A stretch of DNA of 64,000 nucleotides from Paraburkholderia solitsugae (GTDB taxonomy: Bacteria; Pseudomonadota; Gammaproteobacteria; Burkholderiales; Burkholderiaceae), in the NCBI RefSeq assembly GCF_013177695.1, contig NZ_WOEY01000101.1, forward strand, positions 62,001 through 126,000, given 5' to 3'. Under the pieces are notes generated by a model. That model was given only the letters and a program-made list of their open reading frames with translations, did no database searches and was not told where the DNA came from. Made by a program: the position numbers and the translations under genes. Below are positions 41,110 through 50,238 of the stretch, in pieces (position 1 is the first letter of the stretch; the number at the start of each line of letters is the position of its first letter).

Positions 41110-44100
41110 ATGCCGAGTTTTTTCATTAATCGCCCCGTCTTCGCCTGGGTCATCGCGATCCTGATCTCGCTGTTCGGCATCATCTCGGTGCACGGCATGG
41201 GGATCGATTCGTACCCGGAGATCGCACCACCGGAAGTGACCGTCACCGCGCAGTATCCGGGCGCGAGCGCCCAGACGATGGAATCGACGGTGACCCAGGT
41301 GATCGAGCAGCAACTCACCGGCATCGACAATCTGCTGTATTTCAGTTCGAACTCCAGTTCGAATGGCCAGACGCAGATCATCCTCACGTTCGCGACCGGC
41401 ACCAACCCGGACATCGCCCAGGTGCAGGTGCAGAACAAGGTCACGCTCGCCCAGCCTCTGCTGCCTTCGCAGGTCACTCAGCAAGGGGTGGTGGTGGCGA
41501 AGGCAAGCCCGGACATCCTGATGTTCGTCGCGCTGCAGTCGGACAATCCCGCGATCGATGCTGGGCGGCTCTCAGATATTCTCGCCTCGCAGATCCAGCC
41601 TAACATTGGCCGTGTGAACGGGGTCGGCAATACCACGCTGCTTGGCTCGGAGTACGCGGTGCGCATCTGGCTCGACCCCGACAAGCTGCAGAGCTACGGA
41701 CTATCGACGACCCAGGTGCTCAATGCCGTGAGCTCGCAGAATGCGCAGTTCGCAGCGGGCTCTCTCGGCGCGGATCCGGCCGTGAGAGGACAAGTGTTTA
41801 CGGCGAACGTGACGGGCGACAGCCTGTTTTCGTCGCTCAAGCAGTTCCAGGACATCATTATCGTCGCGAACAGCAACGGCACCACGGTCAAGCTCTCCGA
41901 CGTGGCGCGTATTTCGTTCGGCTCGCAGACGTATGGCTTTGCGCCGGTCTACAACGGCAAAGCGGCTGGGGGGATGGCGATCTTCCTGCTGCCGGGTGCA
42001 AATGCGCTCGCGGTCGCAAAGGCGGTAAAAGCCGAGATGGCGACGCTGGCGCGGGATTTGCCGGAAGGCGTCACGTGGAGCGTGCCCTACGACACCACGC
42101 CGTTTATCACCGCGTCGATCGTCGACGTGATCCGCACGCTCATCGAGGCGATCGTGCTGGTGTTTTTCGTGATGCTGATCTTCCTGCAGAATCTGCGGGC
42201 CACGATCATCCCGACGCTCGTGATTCCGGTGGCGCTGCTCGGGACTTTCATCGGCCTGTCGGCGCTGCACTACACGCTCAACCAGTTGACGCTGTTCGGC
42301 ATGGTGCTGGCGATCGGCATTGTGGTTGACGACGCGATCGTCGTGATCGAAAACGTCGAACGCATCATGAGCGAGGAGCATCTGGAGCCACGGGCGGCGA
42401 CCCGCAAGGCCATGGGCCAGATCACCGGCGCCATTGTTGCGATCACGGTGGTGCTCTCCGCCGTGTTCATCCCCTCCGCGCTGCAGCCGGGCGCGACCGG
42501 CATCATCTACGCACAGTTCGCGCTGACGATCGCGGTGTCGATGGGGTTCTCCGCGTTCCTCGCGCTGTCGTTCACGCCTTCGCTGTGCGCGGCGATCCTG
42601 AGGCCAGAACACGCGGAGAACAAGAGCGCGGTCTACCGCTGGTTCAACCGCAGTTTCGACTGGACCTCGAAAAAGTATCTCGGCCATGCCGGCAGCGCCG
42701 TGCACCATGCGCCACGCTGGATGATCGTGTTTGTGCTCGTCGTCGTACTAACCGGTTTCCTGTATACGAAACTGCCGACCAGCTTCGTGCCCGACGAGGA
42801 CCAGGGCTTCGTGCTCGCACTCATCAATCTGCCGCCCGGCTCGACGCTGCAGCGCACCGATCACGTGATGGCCGAGGTACGCGACAAGCTGGAACACAGT
42901 GCGGTCGGCAAGGAAATCGTGGGCATTTTCCAGCCAGAAGGCTTCAGCTTTGTCGGCACGAGCGAAAACGTCGGCATGTCGTTCATCAAGCTGGCGGACT
43001 GGAACAAACGCCATGACACCGCGATGAAGCTGATTCCGCAGATCAACCAGATCCTTCATACCATTCCCGACGCGCAGATCTTCGCGGTGAATCTGCCGAC
43101 CATCCGCGGTCTCAGCCAGTTCGGCGGTATCGATATGTATCTGCAGGCGCGTGCCGGCCAATCGCGCGCGGAGCTTGGCCAGGCCACGGCCACGCTGCTT
43201 GGGAACGCGTCGAAGAACCCTGTGCTATTCGGGATCCGGCCGAACTCGCTGCCGAGCGCGCCGCAACTGGACGTCGCGGTGGACCGGACTCAGGCCGAAG
43301 CGATGGGCCTGTCGCTGACCGATGTCTACGACACGCTCGAGATGGAGCTCGCGCCGTTCTACGTCAACCAGTTCACTTACGGCGGGCGCGTGAAGCGTGT
43401 CTATATCCAGGCGGACGCGCCGTACCGGATGGGGCTCGATGCGCTCCAGCACCTGTATACGCCGAGCCTGTTCACAACCGGTAGCAGCACGAGTACCGCC
43501 GCGAGCCAGTTGTCAGCGAATAGTGCGACCGCATCGAACGGCTTCGCGACGCCCGTCGATCCGTCGCCCGCGAATCCGTCGATCAGCCCTTACAACATGG
43601 TGCCGCTCTCTAGTGTGGTGAATGCCCGATGGAGCTTCGGGCCGACCGTGCTACCGCGCTACAACGGCTACTCGGCGATCGAGGTTGTCGGCAACTCGGC
43701 CGCGGGCTATTCGACCGGTCAGGCGATCGATGTGCTGCAGAACATCGTGGACCACCAGTTGCCGGTGGGTTTCGCGGCGGATTGGACCGGGCAGTCGTTC
43801 CAGGAATTGCTGTCGGGATCGTCGGCGGTGACGCTGCTGATGCTGTCGATCCTGGTGGTGTTCCTGTGTCTCGCCGCGCTGTATGAAAGCTGGTCGATTC
43901 CGGCTGCGGTGCTGCTGGTCGTGCCGCTCGGCATGCTCGGCATGCTGGCATTCTGCCTGTCGTTCGGTGTGCCGAACGACATCTACTTCAAGATCGGCCT
44001 CGTGACCGTGATCGGTCTCGCGGCGAAAAACGCGATCCTGATTGTCGAGTTCGCAGTGGAGGGTCAGCAACGTGGCATGACGCTGCGCGACGCCGTCCTG

Positions 44101-44472
44101 ACCGCAGCCCGGCTGCGACTGCGTCCGATCCTGATGACATCAATGGCCTTTATTCTCGGCGTGTTCCCGCTCGTTGTCTCATCGGGTGCCGGCGCCGCTT
44201 CGCGTCATGAAATTGGCACAGGCGTGATCGGCGGCATGCTGTTTGCCACGTTCTTCGGTTTGCTGCTGATTCCGGTGTTCTATGTGGTCGTCCGGCGGCT
44301 GTTGGGCGACGAGCTCGACGACGTGTCGCACAAAATGCGCCATCGCGACGGTGAAGACGGGGGCGCCCATGGCGAGCAAGACGGTGGCACACCGGGAGGT
44401 GATGGCGGTCATGACGGCGGTGGGACGGGTGGCGGGGGCGCTAGTTCTGCGGGAGAGGGCACGCCTGCCTAG
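41110..44472 (+). CDS. RND multidrug efflux pump (HAE1 family)
   Basis: Inner-membrane proton-drug antiporter of 1120 residues with 12 expected membrane helices and two large periplasmic loops. It begins FFINRPVFAWVIAILISLFG, and the proton-relay pair D407-D408 in IGIVVDDAIVVIENVER is present. Length exceeds the usual 1040-1060 because of a Ser/Ala/Pro insert near residue 790-820 and a Gly/His/Asp-rich C-terminal tail from about 1080. Multidrug or solvent export is likely from homology to AcrB/MexB/TtgB. Confidence 0.94.
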   Translation: MPSFFINRPVFAWVIAILISLFGIISVHGMGIDSYPEIAPPEVTVTAQYPGASAQTMESTVTQVIEQQLTGIDNLLYFSSNSSSNGQTQIILTFATGTNPDIAQVQVQNKVTLAQPLLPSQVTQQGVVVAKASPDILMFVALQSDNPAIDAGRLSDILASQIQPNIGRVNGVGNTTLLGSEYAVRIWLDPDKLQSYGLSTTQVLNAVSSQNAQFAAGSLGADPAVRGQVFTANVTGDSLFSSLKQFQDIIIVANSNGTTVKLSDVARISFGSQTYGFAPVYNGKAAGGMAIFLLPGANALAVAKAVKAEMATLARDLPEGVTWSVPYDTTPFITASIVDVIRTLIEAIVLVFFVMLIFLQNLRATIIPTLVIPVALLGTFIGLSALHYTLNQLTLFGMVLAIGIVVDDAIVVIENVERIMSEEHLEPRAATRKAMGQITGAIVAITVVLSAVFIPSALQPGATGIIYAQFALTIAVSMGFSAFLALSFTPSLCAAILRPEHAENKSAVYRWFNRSFDWTSKKYLGHAGSAVHHAPRWMIVFVLVVVLTGFLYTKLPTSFVPDEDQGFVLALINLPPGSTLQRTDHVMAEVRDKLEHSAVGKEIVGIFQPEGFSFVGTSENVGMSFIKLADWNKRHDTAMKLIPQINQILHTIPDAQIFAVNLPTIRGLSQFGGIDMYLQARAGQSRAELGQATATLLGNASKNPVLFGIRPNSLPSAPQLDVAVDRTQAEAMGLSLTDVYDTLEMELAPFYVNQFTYGGRVKRVYIQADAPYRMGLDALQHLYTPSLFTTGSSTSTAASQLSANSATASNGFATPVDPSPANPSISPYNMVPLSSVVNARWSFGPTVLPRYNGYSAIEVVGNSAAGYSTGQAIDVLQNIVDHQLPVGFAADWTGQSFQELLSGSSAVTLLMLSILVVFLCLAALYESWSIPAAVLLVVPLGMLGMLAFCLSFGVPNDIYFKIGLVTVIGLAAKNAILIVEFAVEGQQRGMTLRDAVLTAARLRLRPILMTSMAFILGVFPLVVSSGAGAASRHEIGTGVIGGMLFATFFGLLLIPVFYVVVRRLLGDELDDVSHKMRHRDGEDGGAHGEQDGGTPGGDGGHDGGGTGGGGASSAGEGTPA

Positions 44473-44535
44473 CGAACAACCGGCGCGCGCCGGATACGGC
44501 GCGCTTCAGTCAGCCATGCAGCGGCGCAGCGACAG

Positions 44536-45192
44536 ATGAAAAGAACACGGCAACAGGCGCAGGACACGCGCAACCAGATTCTCGACGCGGCCGAGTGGGT
44601 CTTCGCCGAGCATGGCGTCGCCCATACTTCGCTGGAGGACGTCGCGGTGCGGGCGGGGTTCACGCGCGGCGCGATTTACGGACACTTTCGCAACAAGGGC
44701 GAGCTGTTCGTCGCCATGACGAACCGCGTCATGTTGCCGATGGAGATGCTGGTCTCGGCATCGGTCGATGCCGGCGAGCCAGATCCGCTTGGCAGGTTAC
44801 GGAAATTGCTGGTGTTCTGCCTTGGCAAGGCCGTGGTAGAGCCACATAGCCGCCGTGTTTTCGAAGTGCTGTTCACGAAGTGTGAGCACACACGCGACAC
44901 GGATCTGGTGTTCGATCGACAGCGCAACGCGGCCCGCAACGGAAGAAAGCAGCTTGAGCTTGCTTTGCGAAACGCGATCGCAAAAGAGCAATTGCCGTCC
45001 GACCTGGATACAGTGCGCGCGTCGGGCGTCGTGCACGTGTTTCTCGACGGGGTGTTGCGAGACTGGCTACTGGAACAGGATTCGATCGTATTGCCGCGCG
45101 ATGCTGAGTATCTGGCGGATGTCTGCATCGGCATGCTGCGGCATTCGCCTTCGCTGCGGCGGGGAGGTGAGGATGTGCATTCGCTCAGTTAA
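44536..45192 (+). CDS. TetR-family regulator of the efflux operon (AcrR-like)
   Basis: Repressor of 218 residues with the AcrR/TtgR-type N-terminus: TRNQILDAAEWVFAEHGV, TSLEDVAVRAGFTRGAIYGH and FRNKGELFVAM, followed by the TetR_C_2 domain. It lies 63 bp downstream of the pump gene in the same direction and probably represses the operon from 38252. The Shine-Dalgarno is weak. Confidence 0.9.
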   Translation: MKRTRQQAQDTRNQILDAAEWVFAEHGVAHTSLEDVAVRAGFTRGAIYGHFRNKGELFVAMTNRVMLPMEMLVSASVDAGEPDPLGRLRKLLVFCLGKAVVEPHSRRVFEVLFTKCEHTRDTDLVFDRQRNAARNGRKQLELALRNAIAKEQLPSDLDTVRASGVVHVFLDGVLRDWLLEQDSIVLPRDAEYLADVCIGMLRHSPSLRRGGEDVHSLS

Positions 45193-45226
45193 GGGACGAT
45201 CGGTCTCCGATCTTCTTCGACGCGTC

Positions 45227-45260
45227 ATCGGCCTTATGGAAAGCTTCGCATAAGGCCGAT
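45227..45260 (+). terminator. Hairpin after the efflux regulator
   Basis: Arms ATCGGCCTTATG (45227-45238) and CATAAGGCCGAT (45249-45260), 12 bp perfect, with a 10-base loop. It lies 34 bases after the TetR stop. A T tract is missing, but location fits a terminator. Confidence 0.6.
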
Positions 45261-45457
45261 CAACCGTCTGTCACTTCGCATCTGTGAACGACAGGTCATC
45301 GGCCCCAGTCGTCATTAAAGTATCCAGGCTGGTGTGTCGGTTATCGGCTACTGATCGATCGTTCGCCACTAAGGAACTGCAACGGCAGAACGGCGTTGCA
45401 TCCATGCATGCGGAGCGTCAGTATGGACGTTCTCCATCTGCGAGTACAGGAGGATGT

Positions 45458-45544
45458 ATGCGGATCCTGGTGGTCGTCGCGCATGCGTTTCGCAGGTGCG
45501 TGGAAGAAGACGTCACCGGGCCTGTCGTATCGGCAACTCACTGA
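45458..45544 (+). pseudogene. SDR remnant, copy B, with 30-bp deletion
   Basis: Counterpart of 8332-8448. The frame is kept, but 30 bases are missing that in copy A encode the glycine-rich nucleotide-binding part, leaving MRILVVVAHAFRRCVEE and so on (28 codons). It cannot bind a dinucleotide. Its survival as an open frame ahead of the next gene suggests that only its translation signals matter, or nothing at all. Confidence 0.6.
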
Positions 45545-45552
45545 CGCGCACC

Positions 45553-46152
45553 ATGACAGATTGCCTCTTTGCCGCGCCCGATCTCATCGCGGATGCTCAA
45601 GCCCGATTCGACGCGCTGACGAATTACGAGGCGACGGTCCGGTCGACACCGTACGCAGGCGTTCCGGTCGAAGTCCGCTATTGCTACTGCAAGCCGGGAT
45701 TCATCCGGATGGACTTCATCCGCCCGCATGCCGGCGCCGTCCTCACCTACAGTCCGGAGACGGACAGGGTGACGCTCTGGCCATTCGGCTTTCATACGTT
45801 CCCGCGGCTTGCGCTCGCACCCGACAATCCGTTGATTCAAGGCCCGAACGCTCACCGCATCGATCACTCTGATATCGGCGCGCTGCTGGGGAATGTCCGT
45901 GAACTTCAGCGCCATGGCAAGACCCAAATCGTGGGCCACGAGGCGGTTGGCTCGCGCCACGCCGTACATCTTGTCATCTCGGGCGCGCCGGAGCACGACG
46001 CGGCCGGCGATGGCTGCTATCAACTGTGGCTCGACGTGATGACCGGTCTGCCGATCAAGGTGATCCGCGCAAACGGGCGCGGCGAAATGATCGAAACAGT
46101 GCTAATGGAAGACCTTCGCGTCGATTTGCCTGAAATCGAGCCGTTTCTATAG
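45553..46152 (+). CDS. LolA/DUF1571-like protein, copy B
   Basis: Paralogue of the gene at 8457, 199 residues, differing at about six residues (for example D to E in VRYCY's preceding position, GK to DR near residue 73, and A to P close to the end). No signal peptide and no Shine-Dalgarno. Both copies stay open, which suggests recent duplication or selection for function. Confidence 0.65.
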   Translation: MTDCLFAAPDLIADAQARFDALTNYEATVRSTPYAGVPVEVRYCYCKPGFIRMDFIRPHAGAVLTYSPETDRVTLWPFGFHTFPRLALAPDNPLIQGPNAHRIDHSDIGALLGNVRELQRHGKTQIVGHEAVGSRHAVHLVISGAPEHDAAGDGCYQLWLDVMTGLPIKVIRANGRGEMIETVLMEDLRVDLPEIEPFL

Positions 46153-46210
46153 CCCTTCCGCATGCTTGCATTCCGGCGATGCGCCCCACCACTGTGAACC
46201 GCGCGGCGGA

Positions 46211-46381
46211 AGTCATTGCAGCGGACGACGCCGATTACGGTGTTGCTGGGCGAGCAGAACGTCACCTTTGCGTTGCCGCATGCTGACCGGGTGTACGTAC
46301 TGGAGCATGGCCGGATCGTGTGGGAGGGCGATCCGTCGAGCTTTGAGCGGGAGATGGGACGCGGCTACCTGGAAACTGTGC
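46211..46381 (+). pseudogene. Copy of the livF 3' end
   Basis: Exact 171-base copy of 13779-13949, encoding the last 57 residues of the second LivGF domain less its terminal codons. Walker motifs are absent and it has no start. It lies 41 bases after repeat copy B and ends exactly where a permease fragment begins. Confidence 0.88.
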
Positions 46382-46615
46382 GGTGTTCTGCTTGAACGCG
46401 TTGCACGGGAAGCTGTTGAAGACGCCACCGAGCATCGTCGAAAGCCCGTCGGCGCGAAACGCGTTGCCAAGCGTGGTCTGCGACGATGGGCGCCCGATGA
46501 TCGTGCCGATCGCGAGTACGTTGCCGGTCGTCTCCGCCATGATGACGGGCATCGCGAGCGATATCACGAGAATTGGCGTTACCGCGAAACATGGTGCGCC
46601 GAACGCGAATGGCGC
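46382..46615 (-). pseudogene. Xanthine/uracil permease fragment
   Basis: Read on the minus strand, 78 codons match the central part of NCS2 nucleobase permeases: APFAFGAPCFAVTPI, MPVIMAETTGNVLAIGTI, LGNAFRADGLSTMLGGVFNS and PCNAFKQNT. Both ends are cut; the 3' end abuts the livF fragment at 46381/46382 without a gap. It is in the opposite orientation to the livF piece. Confidence 0.75.
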
Positions 46616-46972
46616 GCTGACTGCCGTCAAAACGAAGCGTGCCGAACTCAGTGTGACGAAACGCACGTCGCATCGCCGAATGCTGCCGGAGCGGCCAGGC
46701 TGTCGCATACCTGATCCCTCGCCATCAGGCCCGGAAAGCCGCGGTCCGCAATCAGGGCATGGTCGTCTGCGATCGATCGTTTCGGGCGAGGACGACTATT
46801 ACTCCAGGGAATAACTATGATTCCGCGCCCGCTGCTACCACGCACCTACCGTCGGGACTAAATTTGTCACGACCGGCTGCCAGTCGGGAAGCGCGCCCAG
46901 GCAGATTCGATATTTTCAGAATCGAATATGAATGTTTGGGCCGGGACAGAAATCACGGAACTGGAGGAAGTA
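46616..46972. other. Scar region upstream of the PRISE gene
   Basis: About 357 bases. Minus-strand fragments such as SIADDHALIADRGFPGLMA look protein-derived but I do not recognise them. The last 70 bases hold a dyad at 46905-46927 and the ribosome-binding site of the next gene. Confidence 0.3.
46905..46927. promoter_or_regulatory. Inverted repeat upstream of the PRISE gene
   Basis: ATTCGAT (46905-46911) and ATCGAAT (46921-46927) form 7-bp arms separated by 9 bases, about 45 bases upstream of the start codon at 46973. It has the form of an operator; no regulator gene is adjacent. Confidence 0.4.
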
Positions 46973-48070
46973 ATGGACACGAGAAATAAGGTATTGGTGG
47001 TGGGAGCGAGCGGACTCATAGGCGTAGCCGCGATTGATTCCTTTCTCTCCGCGGGCTGGGATGTCGTCGGTATTTCGAGGCGCAAGCCGGAACTGCCGAG
47101 TGGGCGAGACTTTGCGTTTATCCCGGTGGATTTGCGAGATGAGAGCGCCGCCCATGAGGCGCTGTCTGCGCTCACCGACATTACGCACGTAGCGTATGCG
47201 GCAATTTACGAGCATGCCGATGATCTGGTGAGCGGTTGGTCGAGCACAGACCAGATCGAAGTGAACAATGCGATGCTGCGCAATGTGATCGAGCCCCTCA
47301 TTTCAGGGAAATCGGCGCTCAAGCATGTGTCTATCCTGCAGGGAACGAAGGCATACGGCGTGCACCTTCATCCTATTGCTATCCCGGCACGGGAGAGCGA
47401 CCCCCGCGAAAATCACGCGAACTTCTTCTTCGATCAGCAGGACTACGTTCGCGACACGGCTGCGAAGCACGGTTTCACTTACACCGTGCTGCGCCCTCAA
47501 CTCGTCACCGGGAAGACGCCCGGGGCGCTCAACGTACTCCCGGCCATCGGTGTGTATGCGGCTATCCGCCGCGAGAAGGGCGAGGCATTCAGTTTTCCCG
47601 GCGGCCCGTCGTTCGTCTGGGAAATGGCAGACGCCGATCTCGTCGGCGAGGTGATGGTGTGGGCGGCGCAATCTCCGCAAGCGGCGAACGAGATCTTCAA
47701 CGTCACCAACGGCGATGTCTTCGAATGGCGAAGTGTGTGGCCCGCGATGGCGAAGACGCTAGGCGTGAAAGTTGGAGGCGATGAGCCTACCAGGGTGGCG
47801 CAGTACATTCGCGACAACGCCGACGTCTGGGCGAAGATCGTCGAGAAGTACGACCTTGCGAGTGGTGATCTTCGTGCGTTTGTCGGACAGGGCGATCAAC
47901 ATGCCGACTTTGCGTTCGCATATGGAGCGCCTGCGGGCCCCGTCGCTTTTGTCAGCACCGTCAAGCTTCGTAAAGCCGGATTCAACGCTGCGGTCGACAC
48001 TCAGGACCCATTCTGCGCAGCGCTTCAGTCTTTCATCGACCGGAAGCTTTTGCCGCCGACGCTGCAGTGA
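46973..48070 (+). CDS. PRISE-type NAD(P)H enone reductase-like SDR
   Basis: Extended SDR of 365 residues resembling progesterone 5-beta-reductase/iridoid synthase-like proteins. The N-terminal glycine motif is VVGASGLIG; later come YGVHLHPIAIPARESDPR, FFFDQQDYVRD and the characteristic FNVTNGDVFEWRSVWP. Such enzymes reduce activated C=C bonds with NADPH. Start 46973 has GGAGGA 6 bases upstream. It lies 27 bp upstream of a classical SDR, and the two probably form an operon. Confidence 0.87.
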   Translation: MDTRNKVLVVGASGLIGVAAIDSFLSAGWDVVGISRRKPELPSGRDFAFIPVDLRDESAAHEALSALTDITHVAYAAIYEHADDLVSGWSSTDQIEVNNAMLRNVIEPLISGKSALKHVSILQGTKAYGVHLHPIAIPARESDPRENHANFFFDQQDYVRDTAAKHGFTYTVLRPQLVTGKTPGALNVLPAIGVYAAIRREKGEAFSFPGGPSFVWEMADADLVGEVMVWAAQSPQAANEIFNVTNGDVFEWRSVWPAMAKTLGVKVGGDEPTRVAQYIRDNADVWAKIVEKYDLASGDLRAFVGQGDQHADFAFAYGAPAGPVAFVSTVKLRKAGFNAAVDTQDPFCAALQSFIDRKLLPPTLQ

Positions 48071-48097
48071 GGGCGCGCTGGCCAGGAGGAACACATC

Positions 48098-48847
48098 ATG
48101 AACAGACTGCAGGACAAGACAGCCGTCATAACAGGCGGTAGCAGCGGCATCGGCCTCGCCACGGCAAAGCGATTCGCGGAAGAGGGCGCTCACGTGTTTA
48201 TTTTTGGGAGGCGGCAATCGGAACTGAATAAAGCCGTTGACCATATAGGCAAAAACGTCACGGCGGTACAGGGCGACGTCACAAGGATGGAAGACCTCGA
48301 TCGGCTGTATTCCAAGGTCAAGGCCGAACGGGGATCTGTCGATGTACTTTTCGCCAATTCCGGCTTCGTGGAGCACCAGGCAATCGGGGAGATTTCGCCC
48401 GAGCATTACGACAAGACTTTCGACGTCAATGTCCGCGGCGTAATTTTCACCGTGCAGAAGGCTCTGCCTATCCTTCGGGACAACGCCAGCATTATCCTCA
48501 CGGGCTCAGTCGCTACCATCAAGGGGCTTCCTGCGCACGACACCTATAGTGCGACGAAGGCGGCGGTCCGGTCCCTGGCGCGTACGTGGACAATGGAGCT
48601 CAAAGGGCGTGGCATTCGTGTCAACGTGATCAGCCCAGGGGCGATCGACACACCGATCATCGACAGCCAGGCGTCGACGCCCGAGGACGCGGAAAAGATT
48701 CGCCAGAACTTCGCTGCCGCCACGCCGCTGGGACGTATCGGACGACCGGAGGAAATTGCATCTGCGGCGCTGTTCCTCGCATCCGACGACAGCAGCTATG
48801 TGGCAGGCGTGGAGCTGTTTGTCGATGGTGGCTTGGCGCAGGTCTAG
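48098..48847 (+). CDS. SDR-family oxidoreductase
   Basis: Classical SDR of 249 residues with ITGGSSGIG (11-19), ANSG (87-90) in place of NNAG, and catalytic S137, Y150 and K154 (YSATK). The end VAGVELFVDGGLAQV is typical of the family. AGGAGG lies 8 bases upstream. Closest in pattern to glucose/ribitol-dehydrogenase-like SDRs that are common in stress loci. Substrate unknown. Confidence 0.9.
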   Translation: MNRLQDKTAVITGGSSGIGLATAKRFAEEGAHVFIFGRRQSELNKAVDHIGKNVTAVQGDVTRMEDLDRLYSKVKAERGSVDVLFANSGFVEHQAIGEISPEHYDKTFDVNVRGVIFTVQKALPILRDNASIILTGSVATIKGLPAHDTYSATKAAVRSLARTWTMELKGRGIRVNVISPGAIDTPIIDSQASTPEDAEKIRQNFAAATPLGRIGRPEEIASAALFLASDDSSYVAGVELFVDGGLAQV

Positions 48848-49188
48848 ACCCTGCCACGCCGCGATGTCGCAGCCTCGCGACAGATAAATGCCTTGGCGCA
48901 CCTCCGCGGAACATCACCGCGCGAGGTGCGCGCTTCGCGCTTACCGGTGCCTACGTTCAGCGTCAGCTGTACGCCTGCGATGTTTTGCGCCATCTCTCCA
49001 ACTCGCGGGCCACGTTGTACCGTGTCCCGCACATCGATCGCCGGAGTATGGCGGGCGCTGCACACATTGGTAGCCATACGCGAAGGACTGACTACAATGT
49101 ATAGGTGCAAGCGAAACTGCAAAGGTGGTCTGTTCAGGCATAACGGTCAGTAGAGTGACGTTTCAATTCCTTCATCGGAGGCATGCCC
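48848..49188. other. Intergenic gap, nothing recognised
   Basis: About 340 bases between the SDR and a small exported protein. Short frames on both strands show no family features; GC drops towards the 3' end, where the promoter of the next gene is expected. Confidence 0.3.
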
Positions 49189-49707
49189 ATGACTTGCCTG
49201 AGCGAAAGGATTGTCGGCGCAATATTTTTTCTACTGAGCGGATATGCGTTCGCGAGCGGCCTCGTCACCGATTCGCCCGAAGAGACGACAGTTGCGAATA
49301 TCGCGCCTCTGCCCGAGACGGTCGTTCCGCCCATTCCGGAGCCGCAACGCTACTTGCCCCGCTATGAAATGGAATATCAGTCGGATCAGGGAAAGCCGTT
49401 CTACGCGCAATTCGAGAACTTCTATAGCACACAGGTGACCCACGACTTCCAATTCGGCGCCGGGAACGCCACACCAACGCCTGAGGCGGTACCGCAGCAG
49501 GCATCGGATTATCTCCATCTGGGTCCGTCGACGGCGCTGCAACTCACACTGGTTCAGTTGCCAAACGCGACTTTAACGCTCGGTGCGCAACCACAGCGAA
49601 GACTGTCGTTGATCGTCGACGACTGGATCTTTTCTGGAACAGCGCGTGTCGCGGTTCTCCATTCACATGATACGGGCGCGACGCTTTCTGTCAGACACGG
49701 CTTTTAA
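49189..49707 (+). CDS. Exported protein of unknown function
   Basis: Protein of 172 residues with a signal peptide (VGAIFFLLSGYAFA, cleavage near residue 23), a Pro-rich stretch and a C-terminal part of alternating strands (LQLTLVQLPNATLTLG, IFSGTARVAVLH). I do not recognise it. The start at 49189 is set by GGAGG 7 bases upstream; an ATG two codons earlier sits too close to that site. It is probably periplasmic. Confidence 0.55.
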   Translation: MTCLSERIVGAIFFLLSGYAFASGLVTDSPEETTVANIAPLPETVVPPIPEPQRYLPRYEMEYQSDQGKPFYAQFENFYSTQVTHDFQFGAGNATPTPEAVPQQASDYLHLGPSTALQLTLVQLPNATLTLGAQPQRRLSLIVDDWIFSGTARVAVLHSHDTGATLSVRHGF

Positions 49708-49827
49708 TCCGAGGTGTGTGGGACGGGCAACGCTCGGACCGACCCAAACTGAGACGTTCAATTATTCGAAGTACCGCAGTTTCATATCGGCGACGTCCAT
49801 CTGACCATGCGAACATGAACCTGCCGA

Positions 49828-50238
49828 CTATTTTTTCGAAACCTTCATCTGCCAGCTCGGCTCACCGTTCGTTGTCGCCAGCGTGTACGAATCCTCGCCC
49901 GACCGGGCGACGGTACGGCACCAGTCGGTGACTGACTTCGGCCATTGAATGTGAACACAGTACCGACCGTCATCGGAGATTTTCCAGGTTCCGTGGCCGA
50001 GCGCCGAAAAGTGTTTCGAACCGGATCCAACGCCATTTTGCCAATTCGCAACGAGTGTTCCGTCCTGCGCGTTCGTCCATCGATTGTTGTCTCCATTCGC
50101 AAACTTGATGTTGACGTCCGAATTCGGAAGTATCTGTTGCAGCTCGTCCCGCGACAAAGGTTGCCCATCGTCTGCGACGGCAATGACAGTCGACAGAGAC
50201 AGGGCAGCGGCAACGATTAACATTGAGGAGCGTTTCAT
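49828..50238 (-). CDS. Exported DUF995-like protein
   Basis: Protein of 136 residues with a signal peptide (LIVAAALSLSTVIAVA). The mature part has LSRDELQQILPNSDV, GTWKISDDGRYCVHIQWP and DWCRTVARSGEDSYTL, a pattern like DUF995 proteins with two conserved cysteines. Start 50238 has GGAGA 6 bases upstream. Function unknown; a 16-bp palindrome lies 39 bases upstream. The family name is a tentative match from memory. Confidence 0.55.
   Translation of the reverse strand: MKRSSMLIVAAALSLSTVIAVADDGQPLSRDELQQILPNSDVNIKFANGDNNRWTNAQDGTLVANWQNGVGSGSKHFSALGHGTWKISDDGRYCVHIQWPKSVTDWCRTVARSGEDSYTLATTNGEPSWQMKVSKK

Larger units (their letters stand above)
45367..46169 (+). repeat. Long direct repeat, copy B
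   Basis: An 803-bp counterpart of 8241-9073 in the same orientation, 37,126 bp downstream. Differences are about 2 percent in the coding part plus one 30-bp deletion. Beyond 46169 the two loci differ. Confidence 0.92.

Noticed and set aside
46211..46381. The livF copy as a functional gene
   Set aside because: It lacks Walker A, signature and start codon and ends in a foreign junction.
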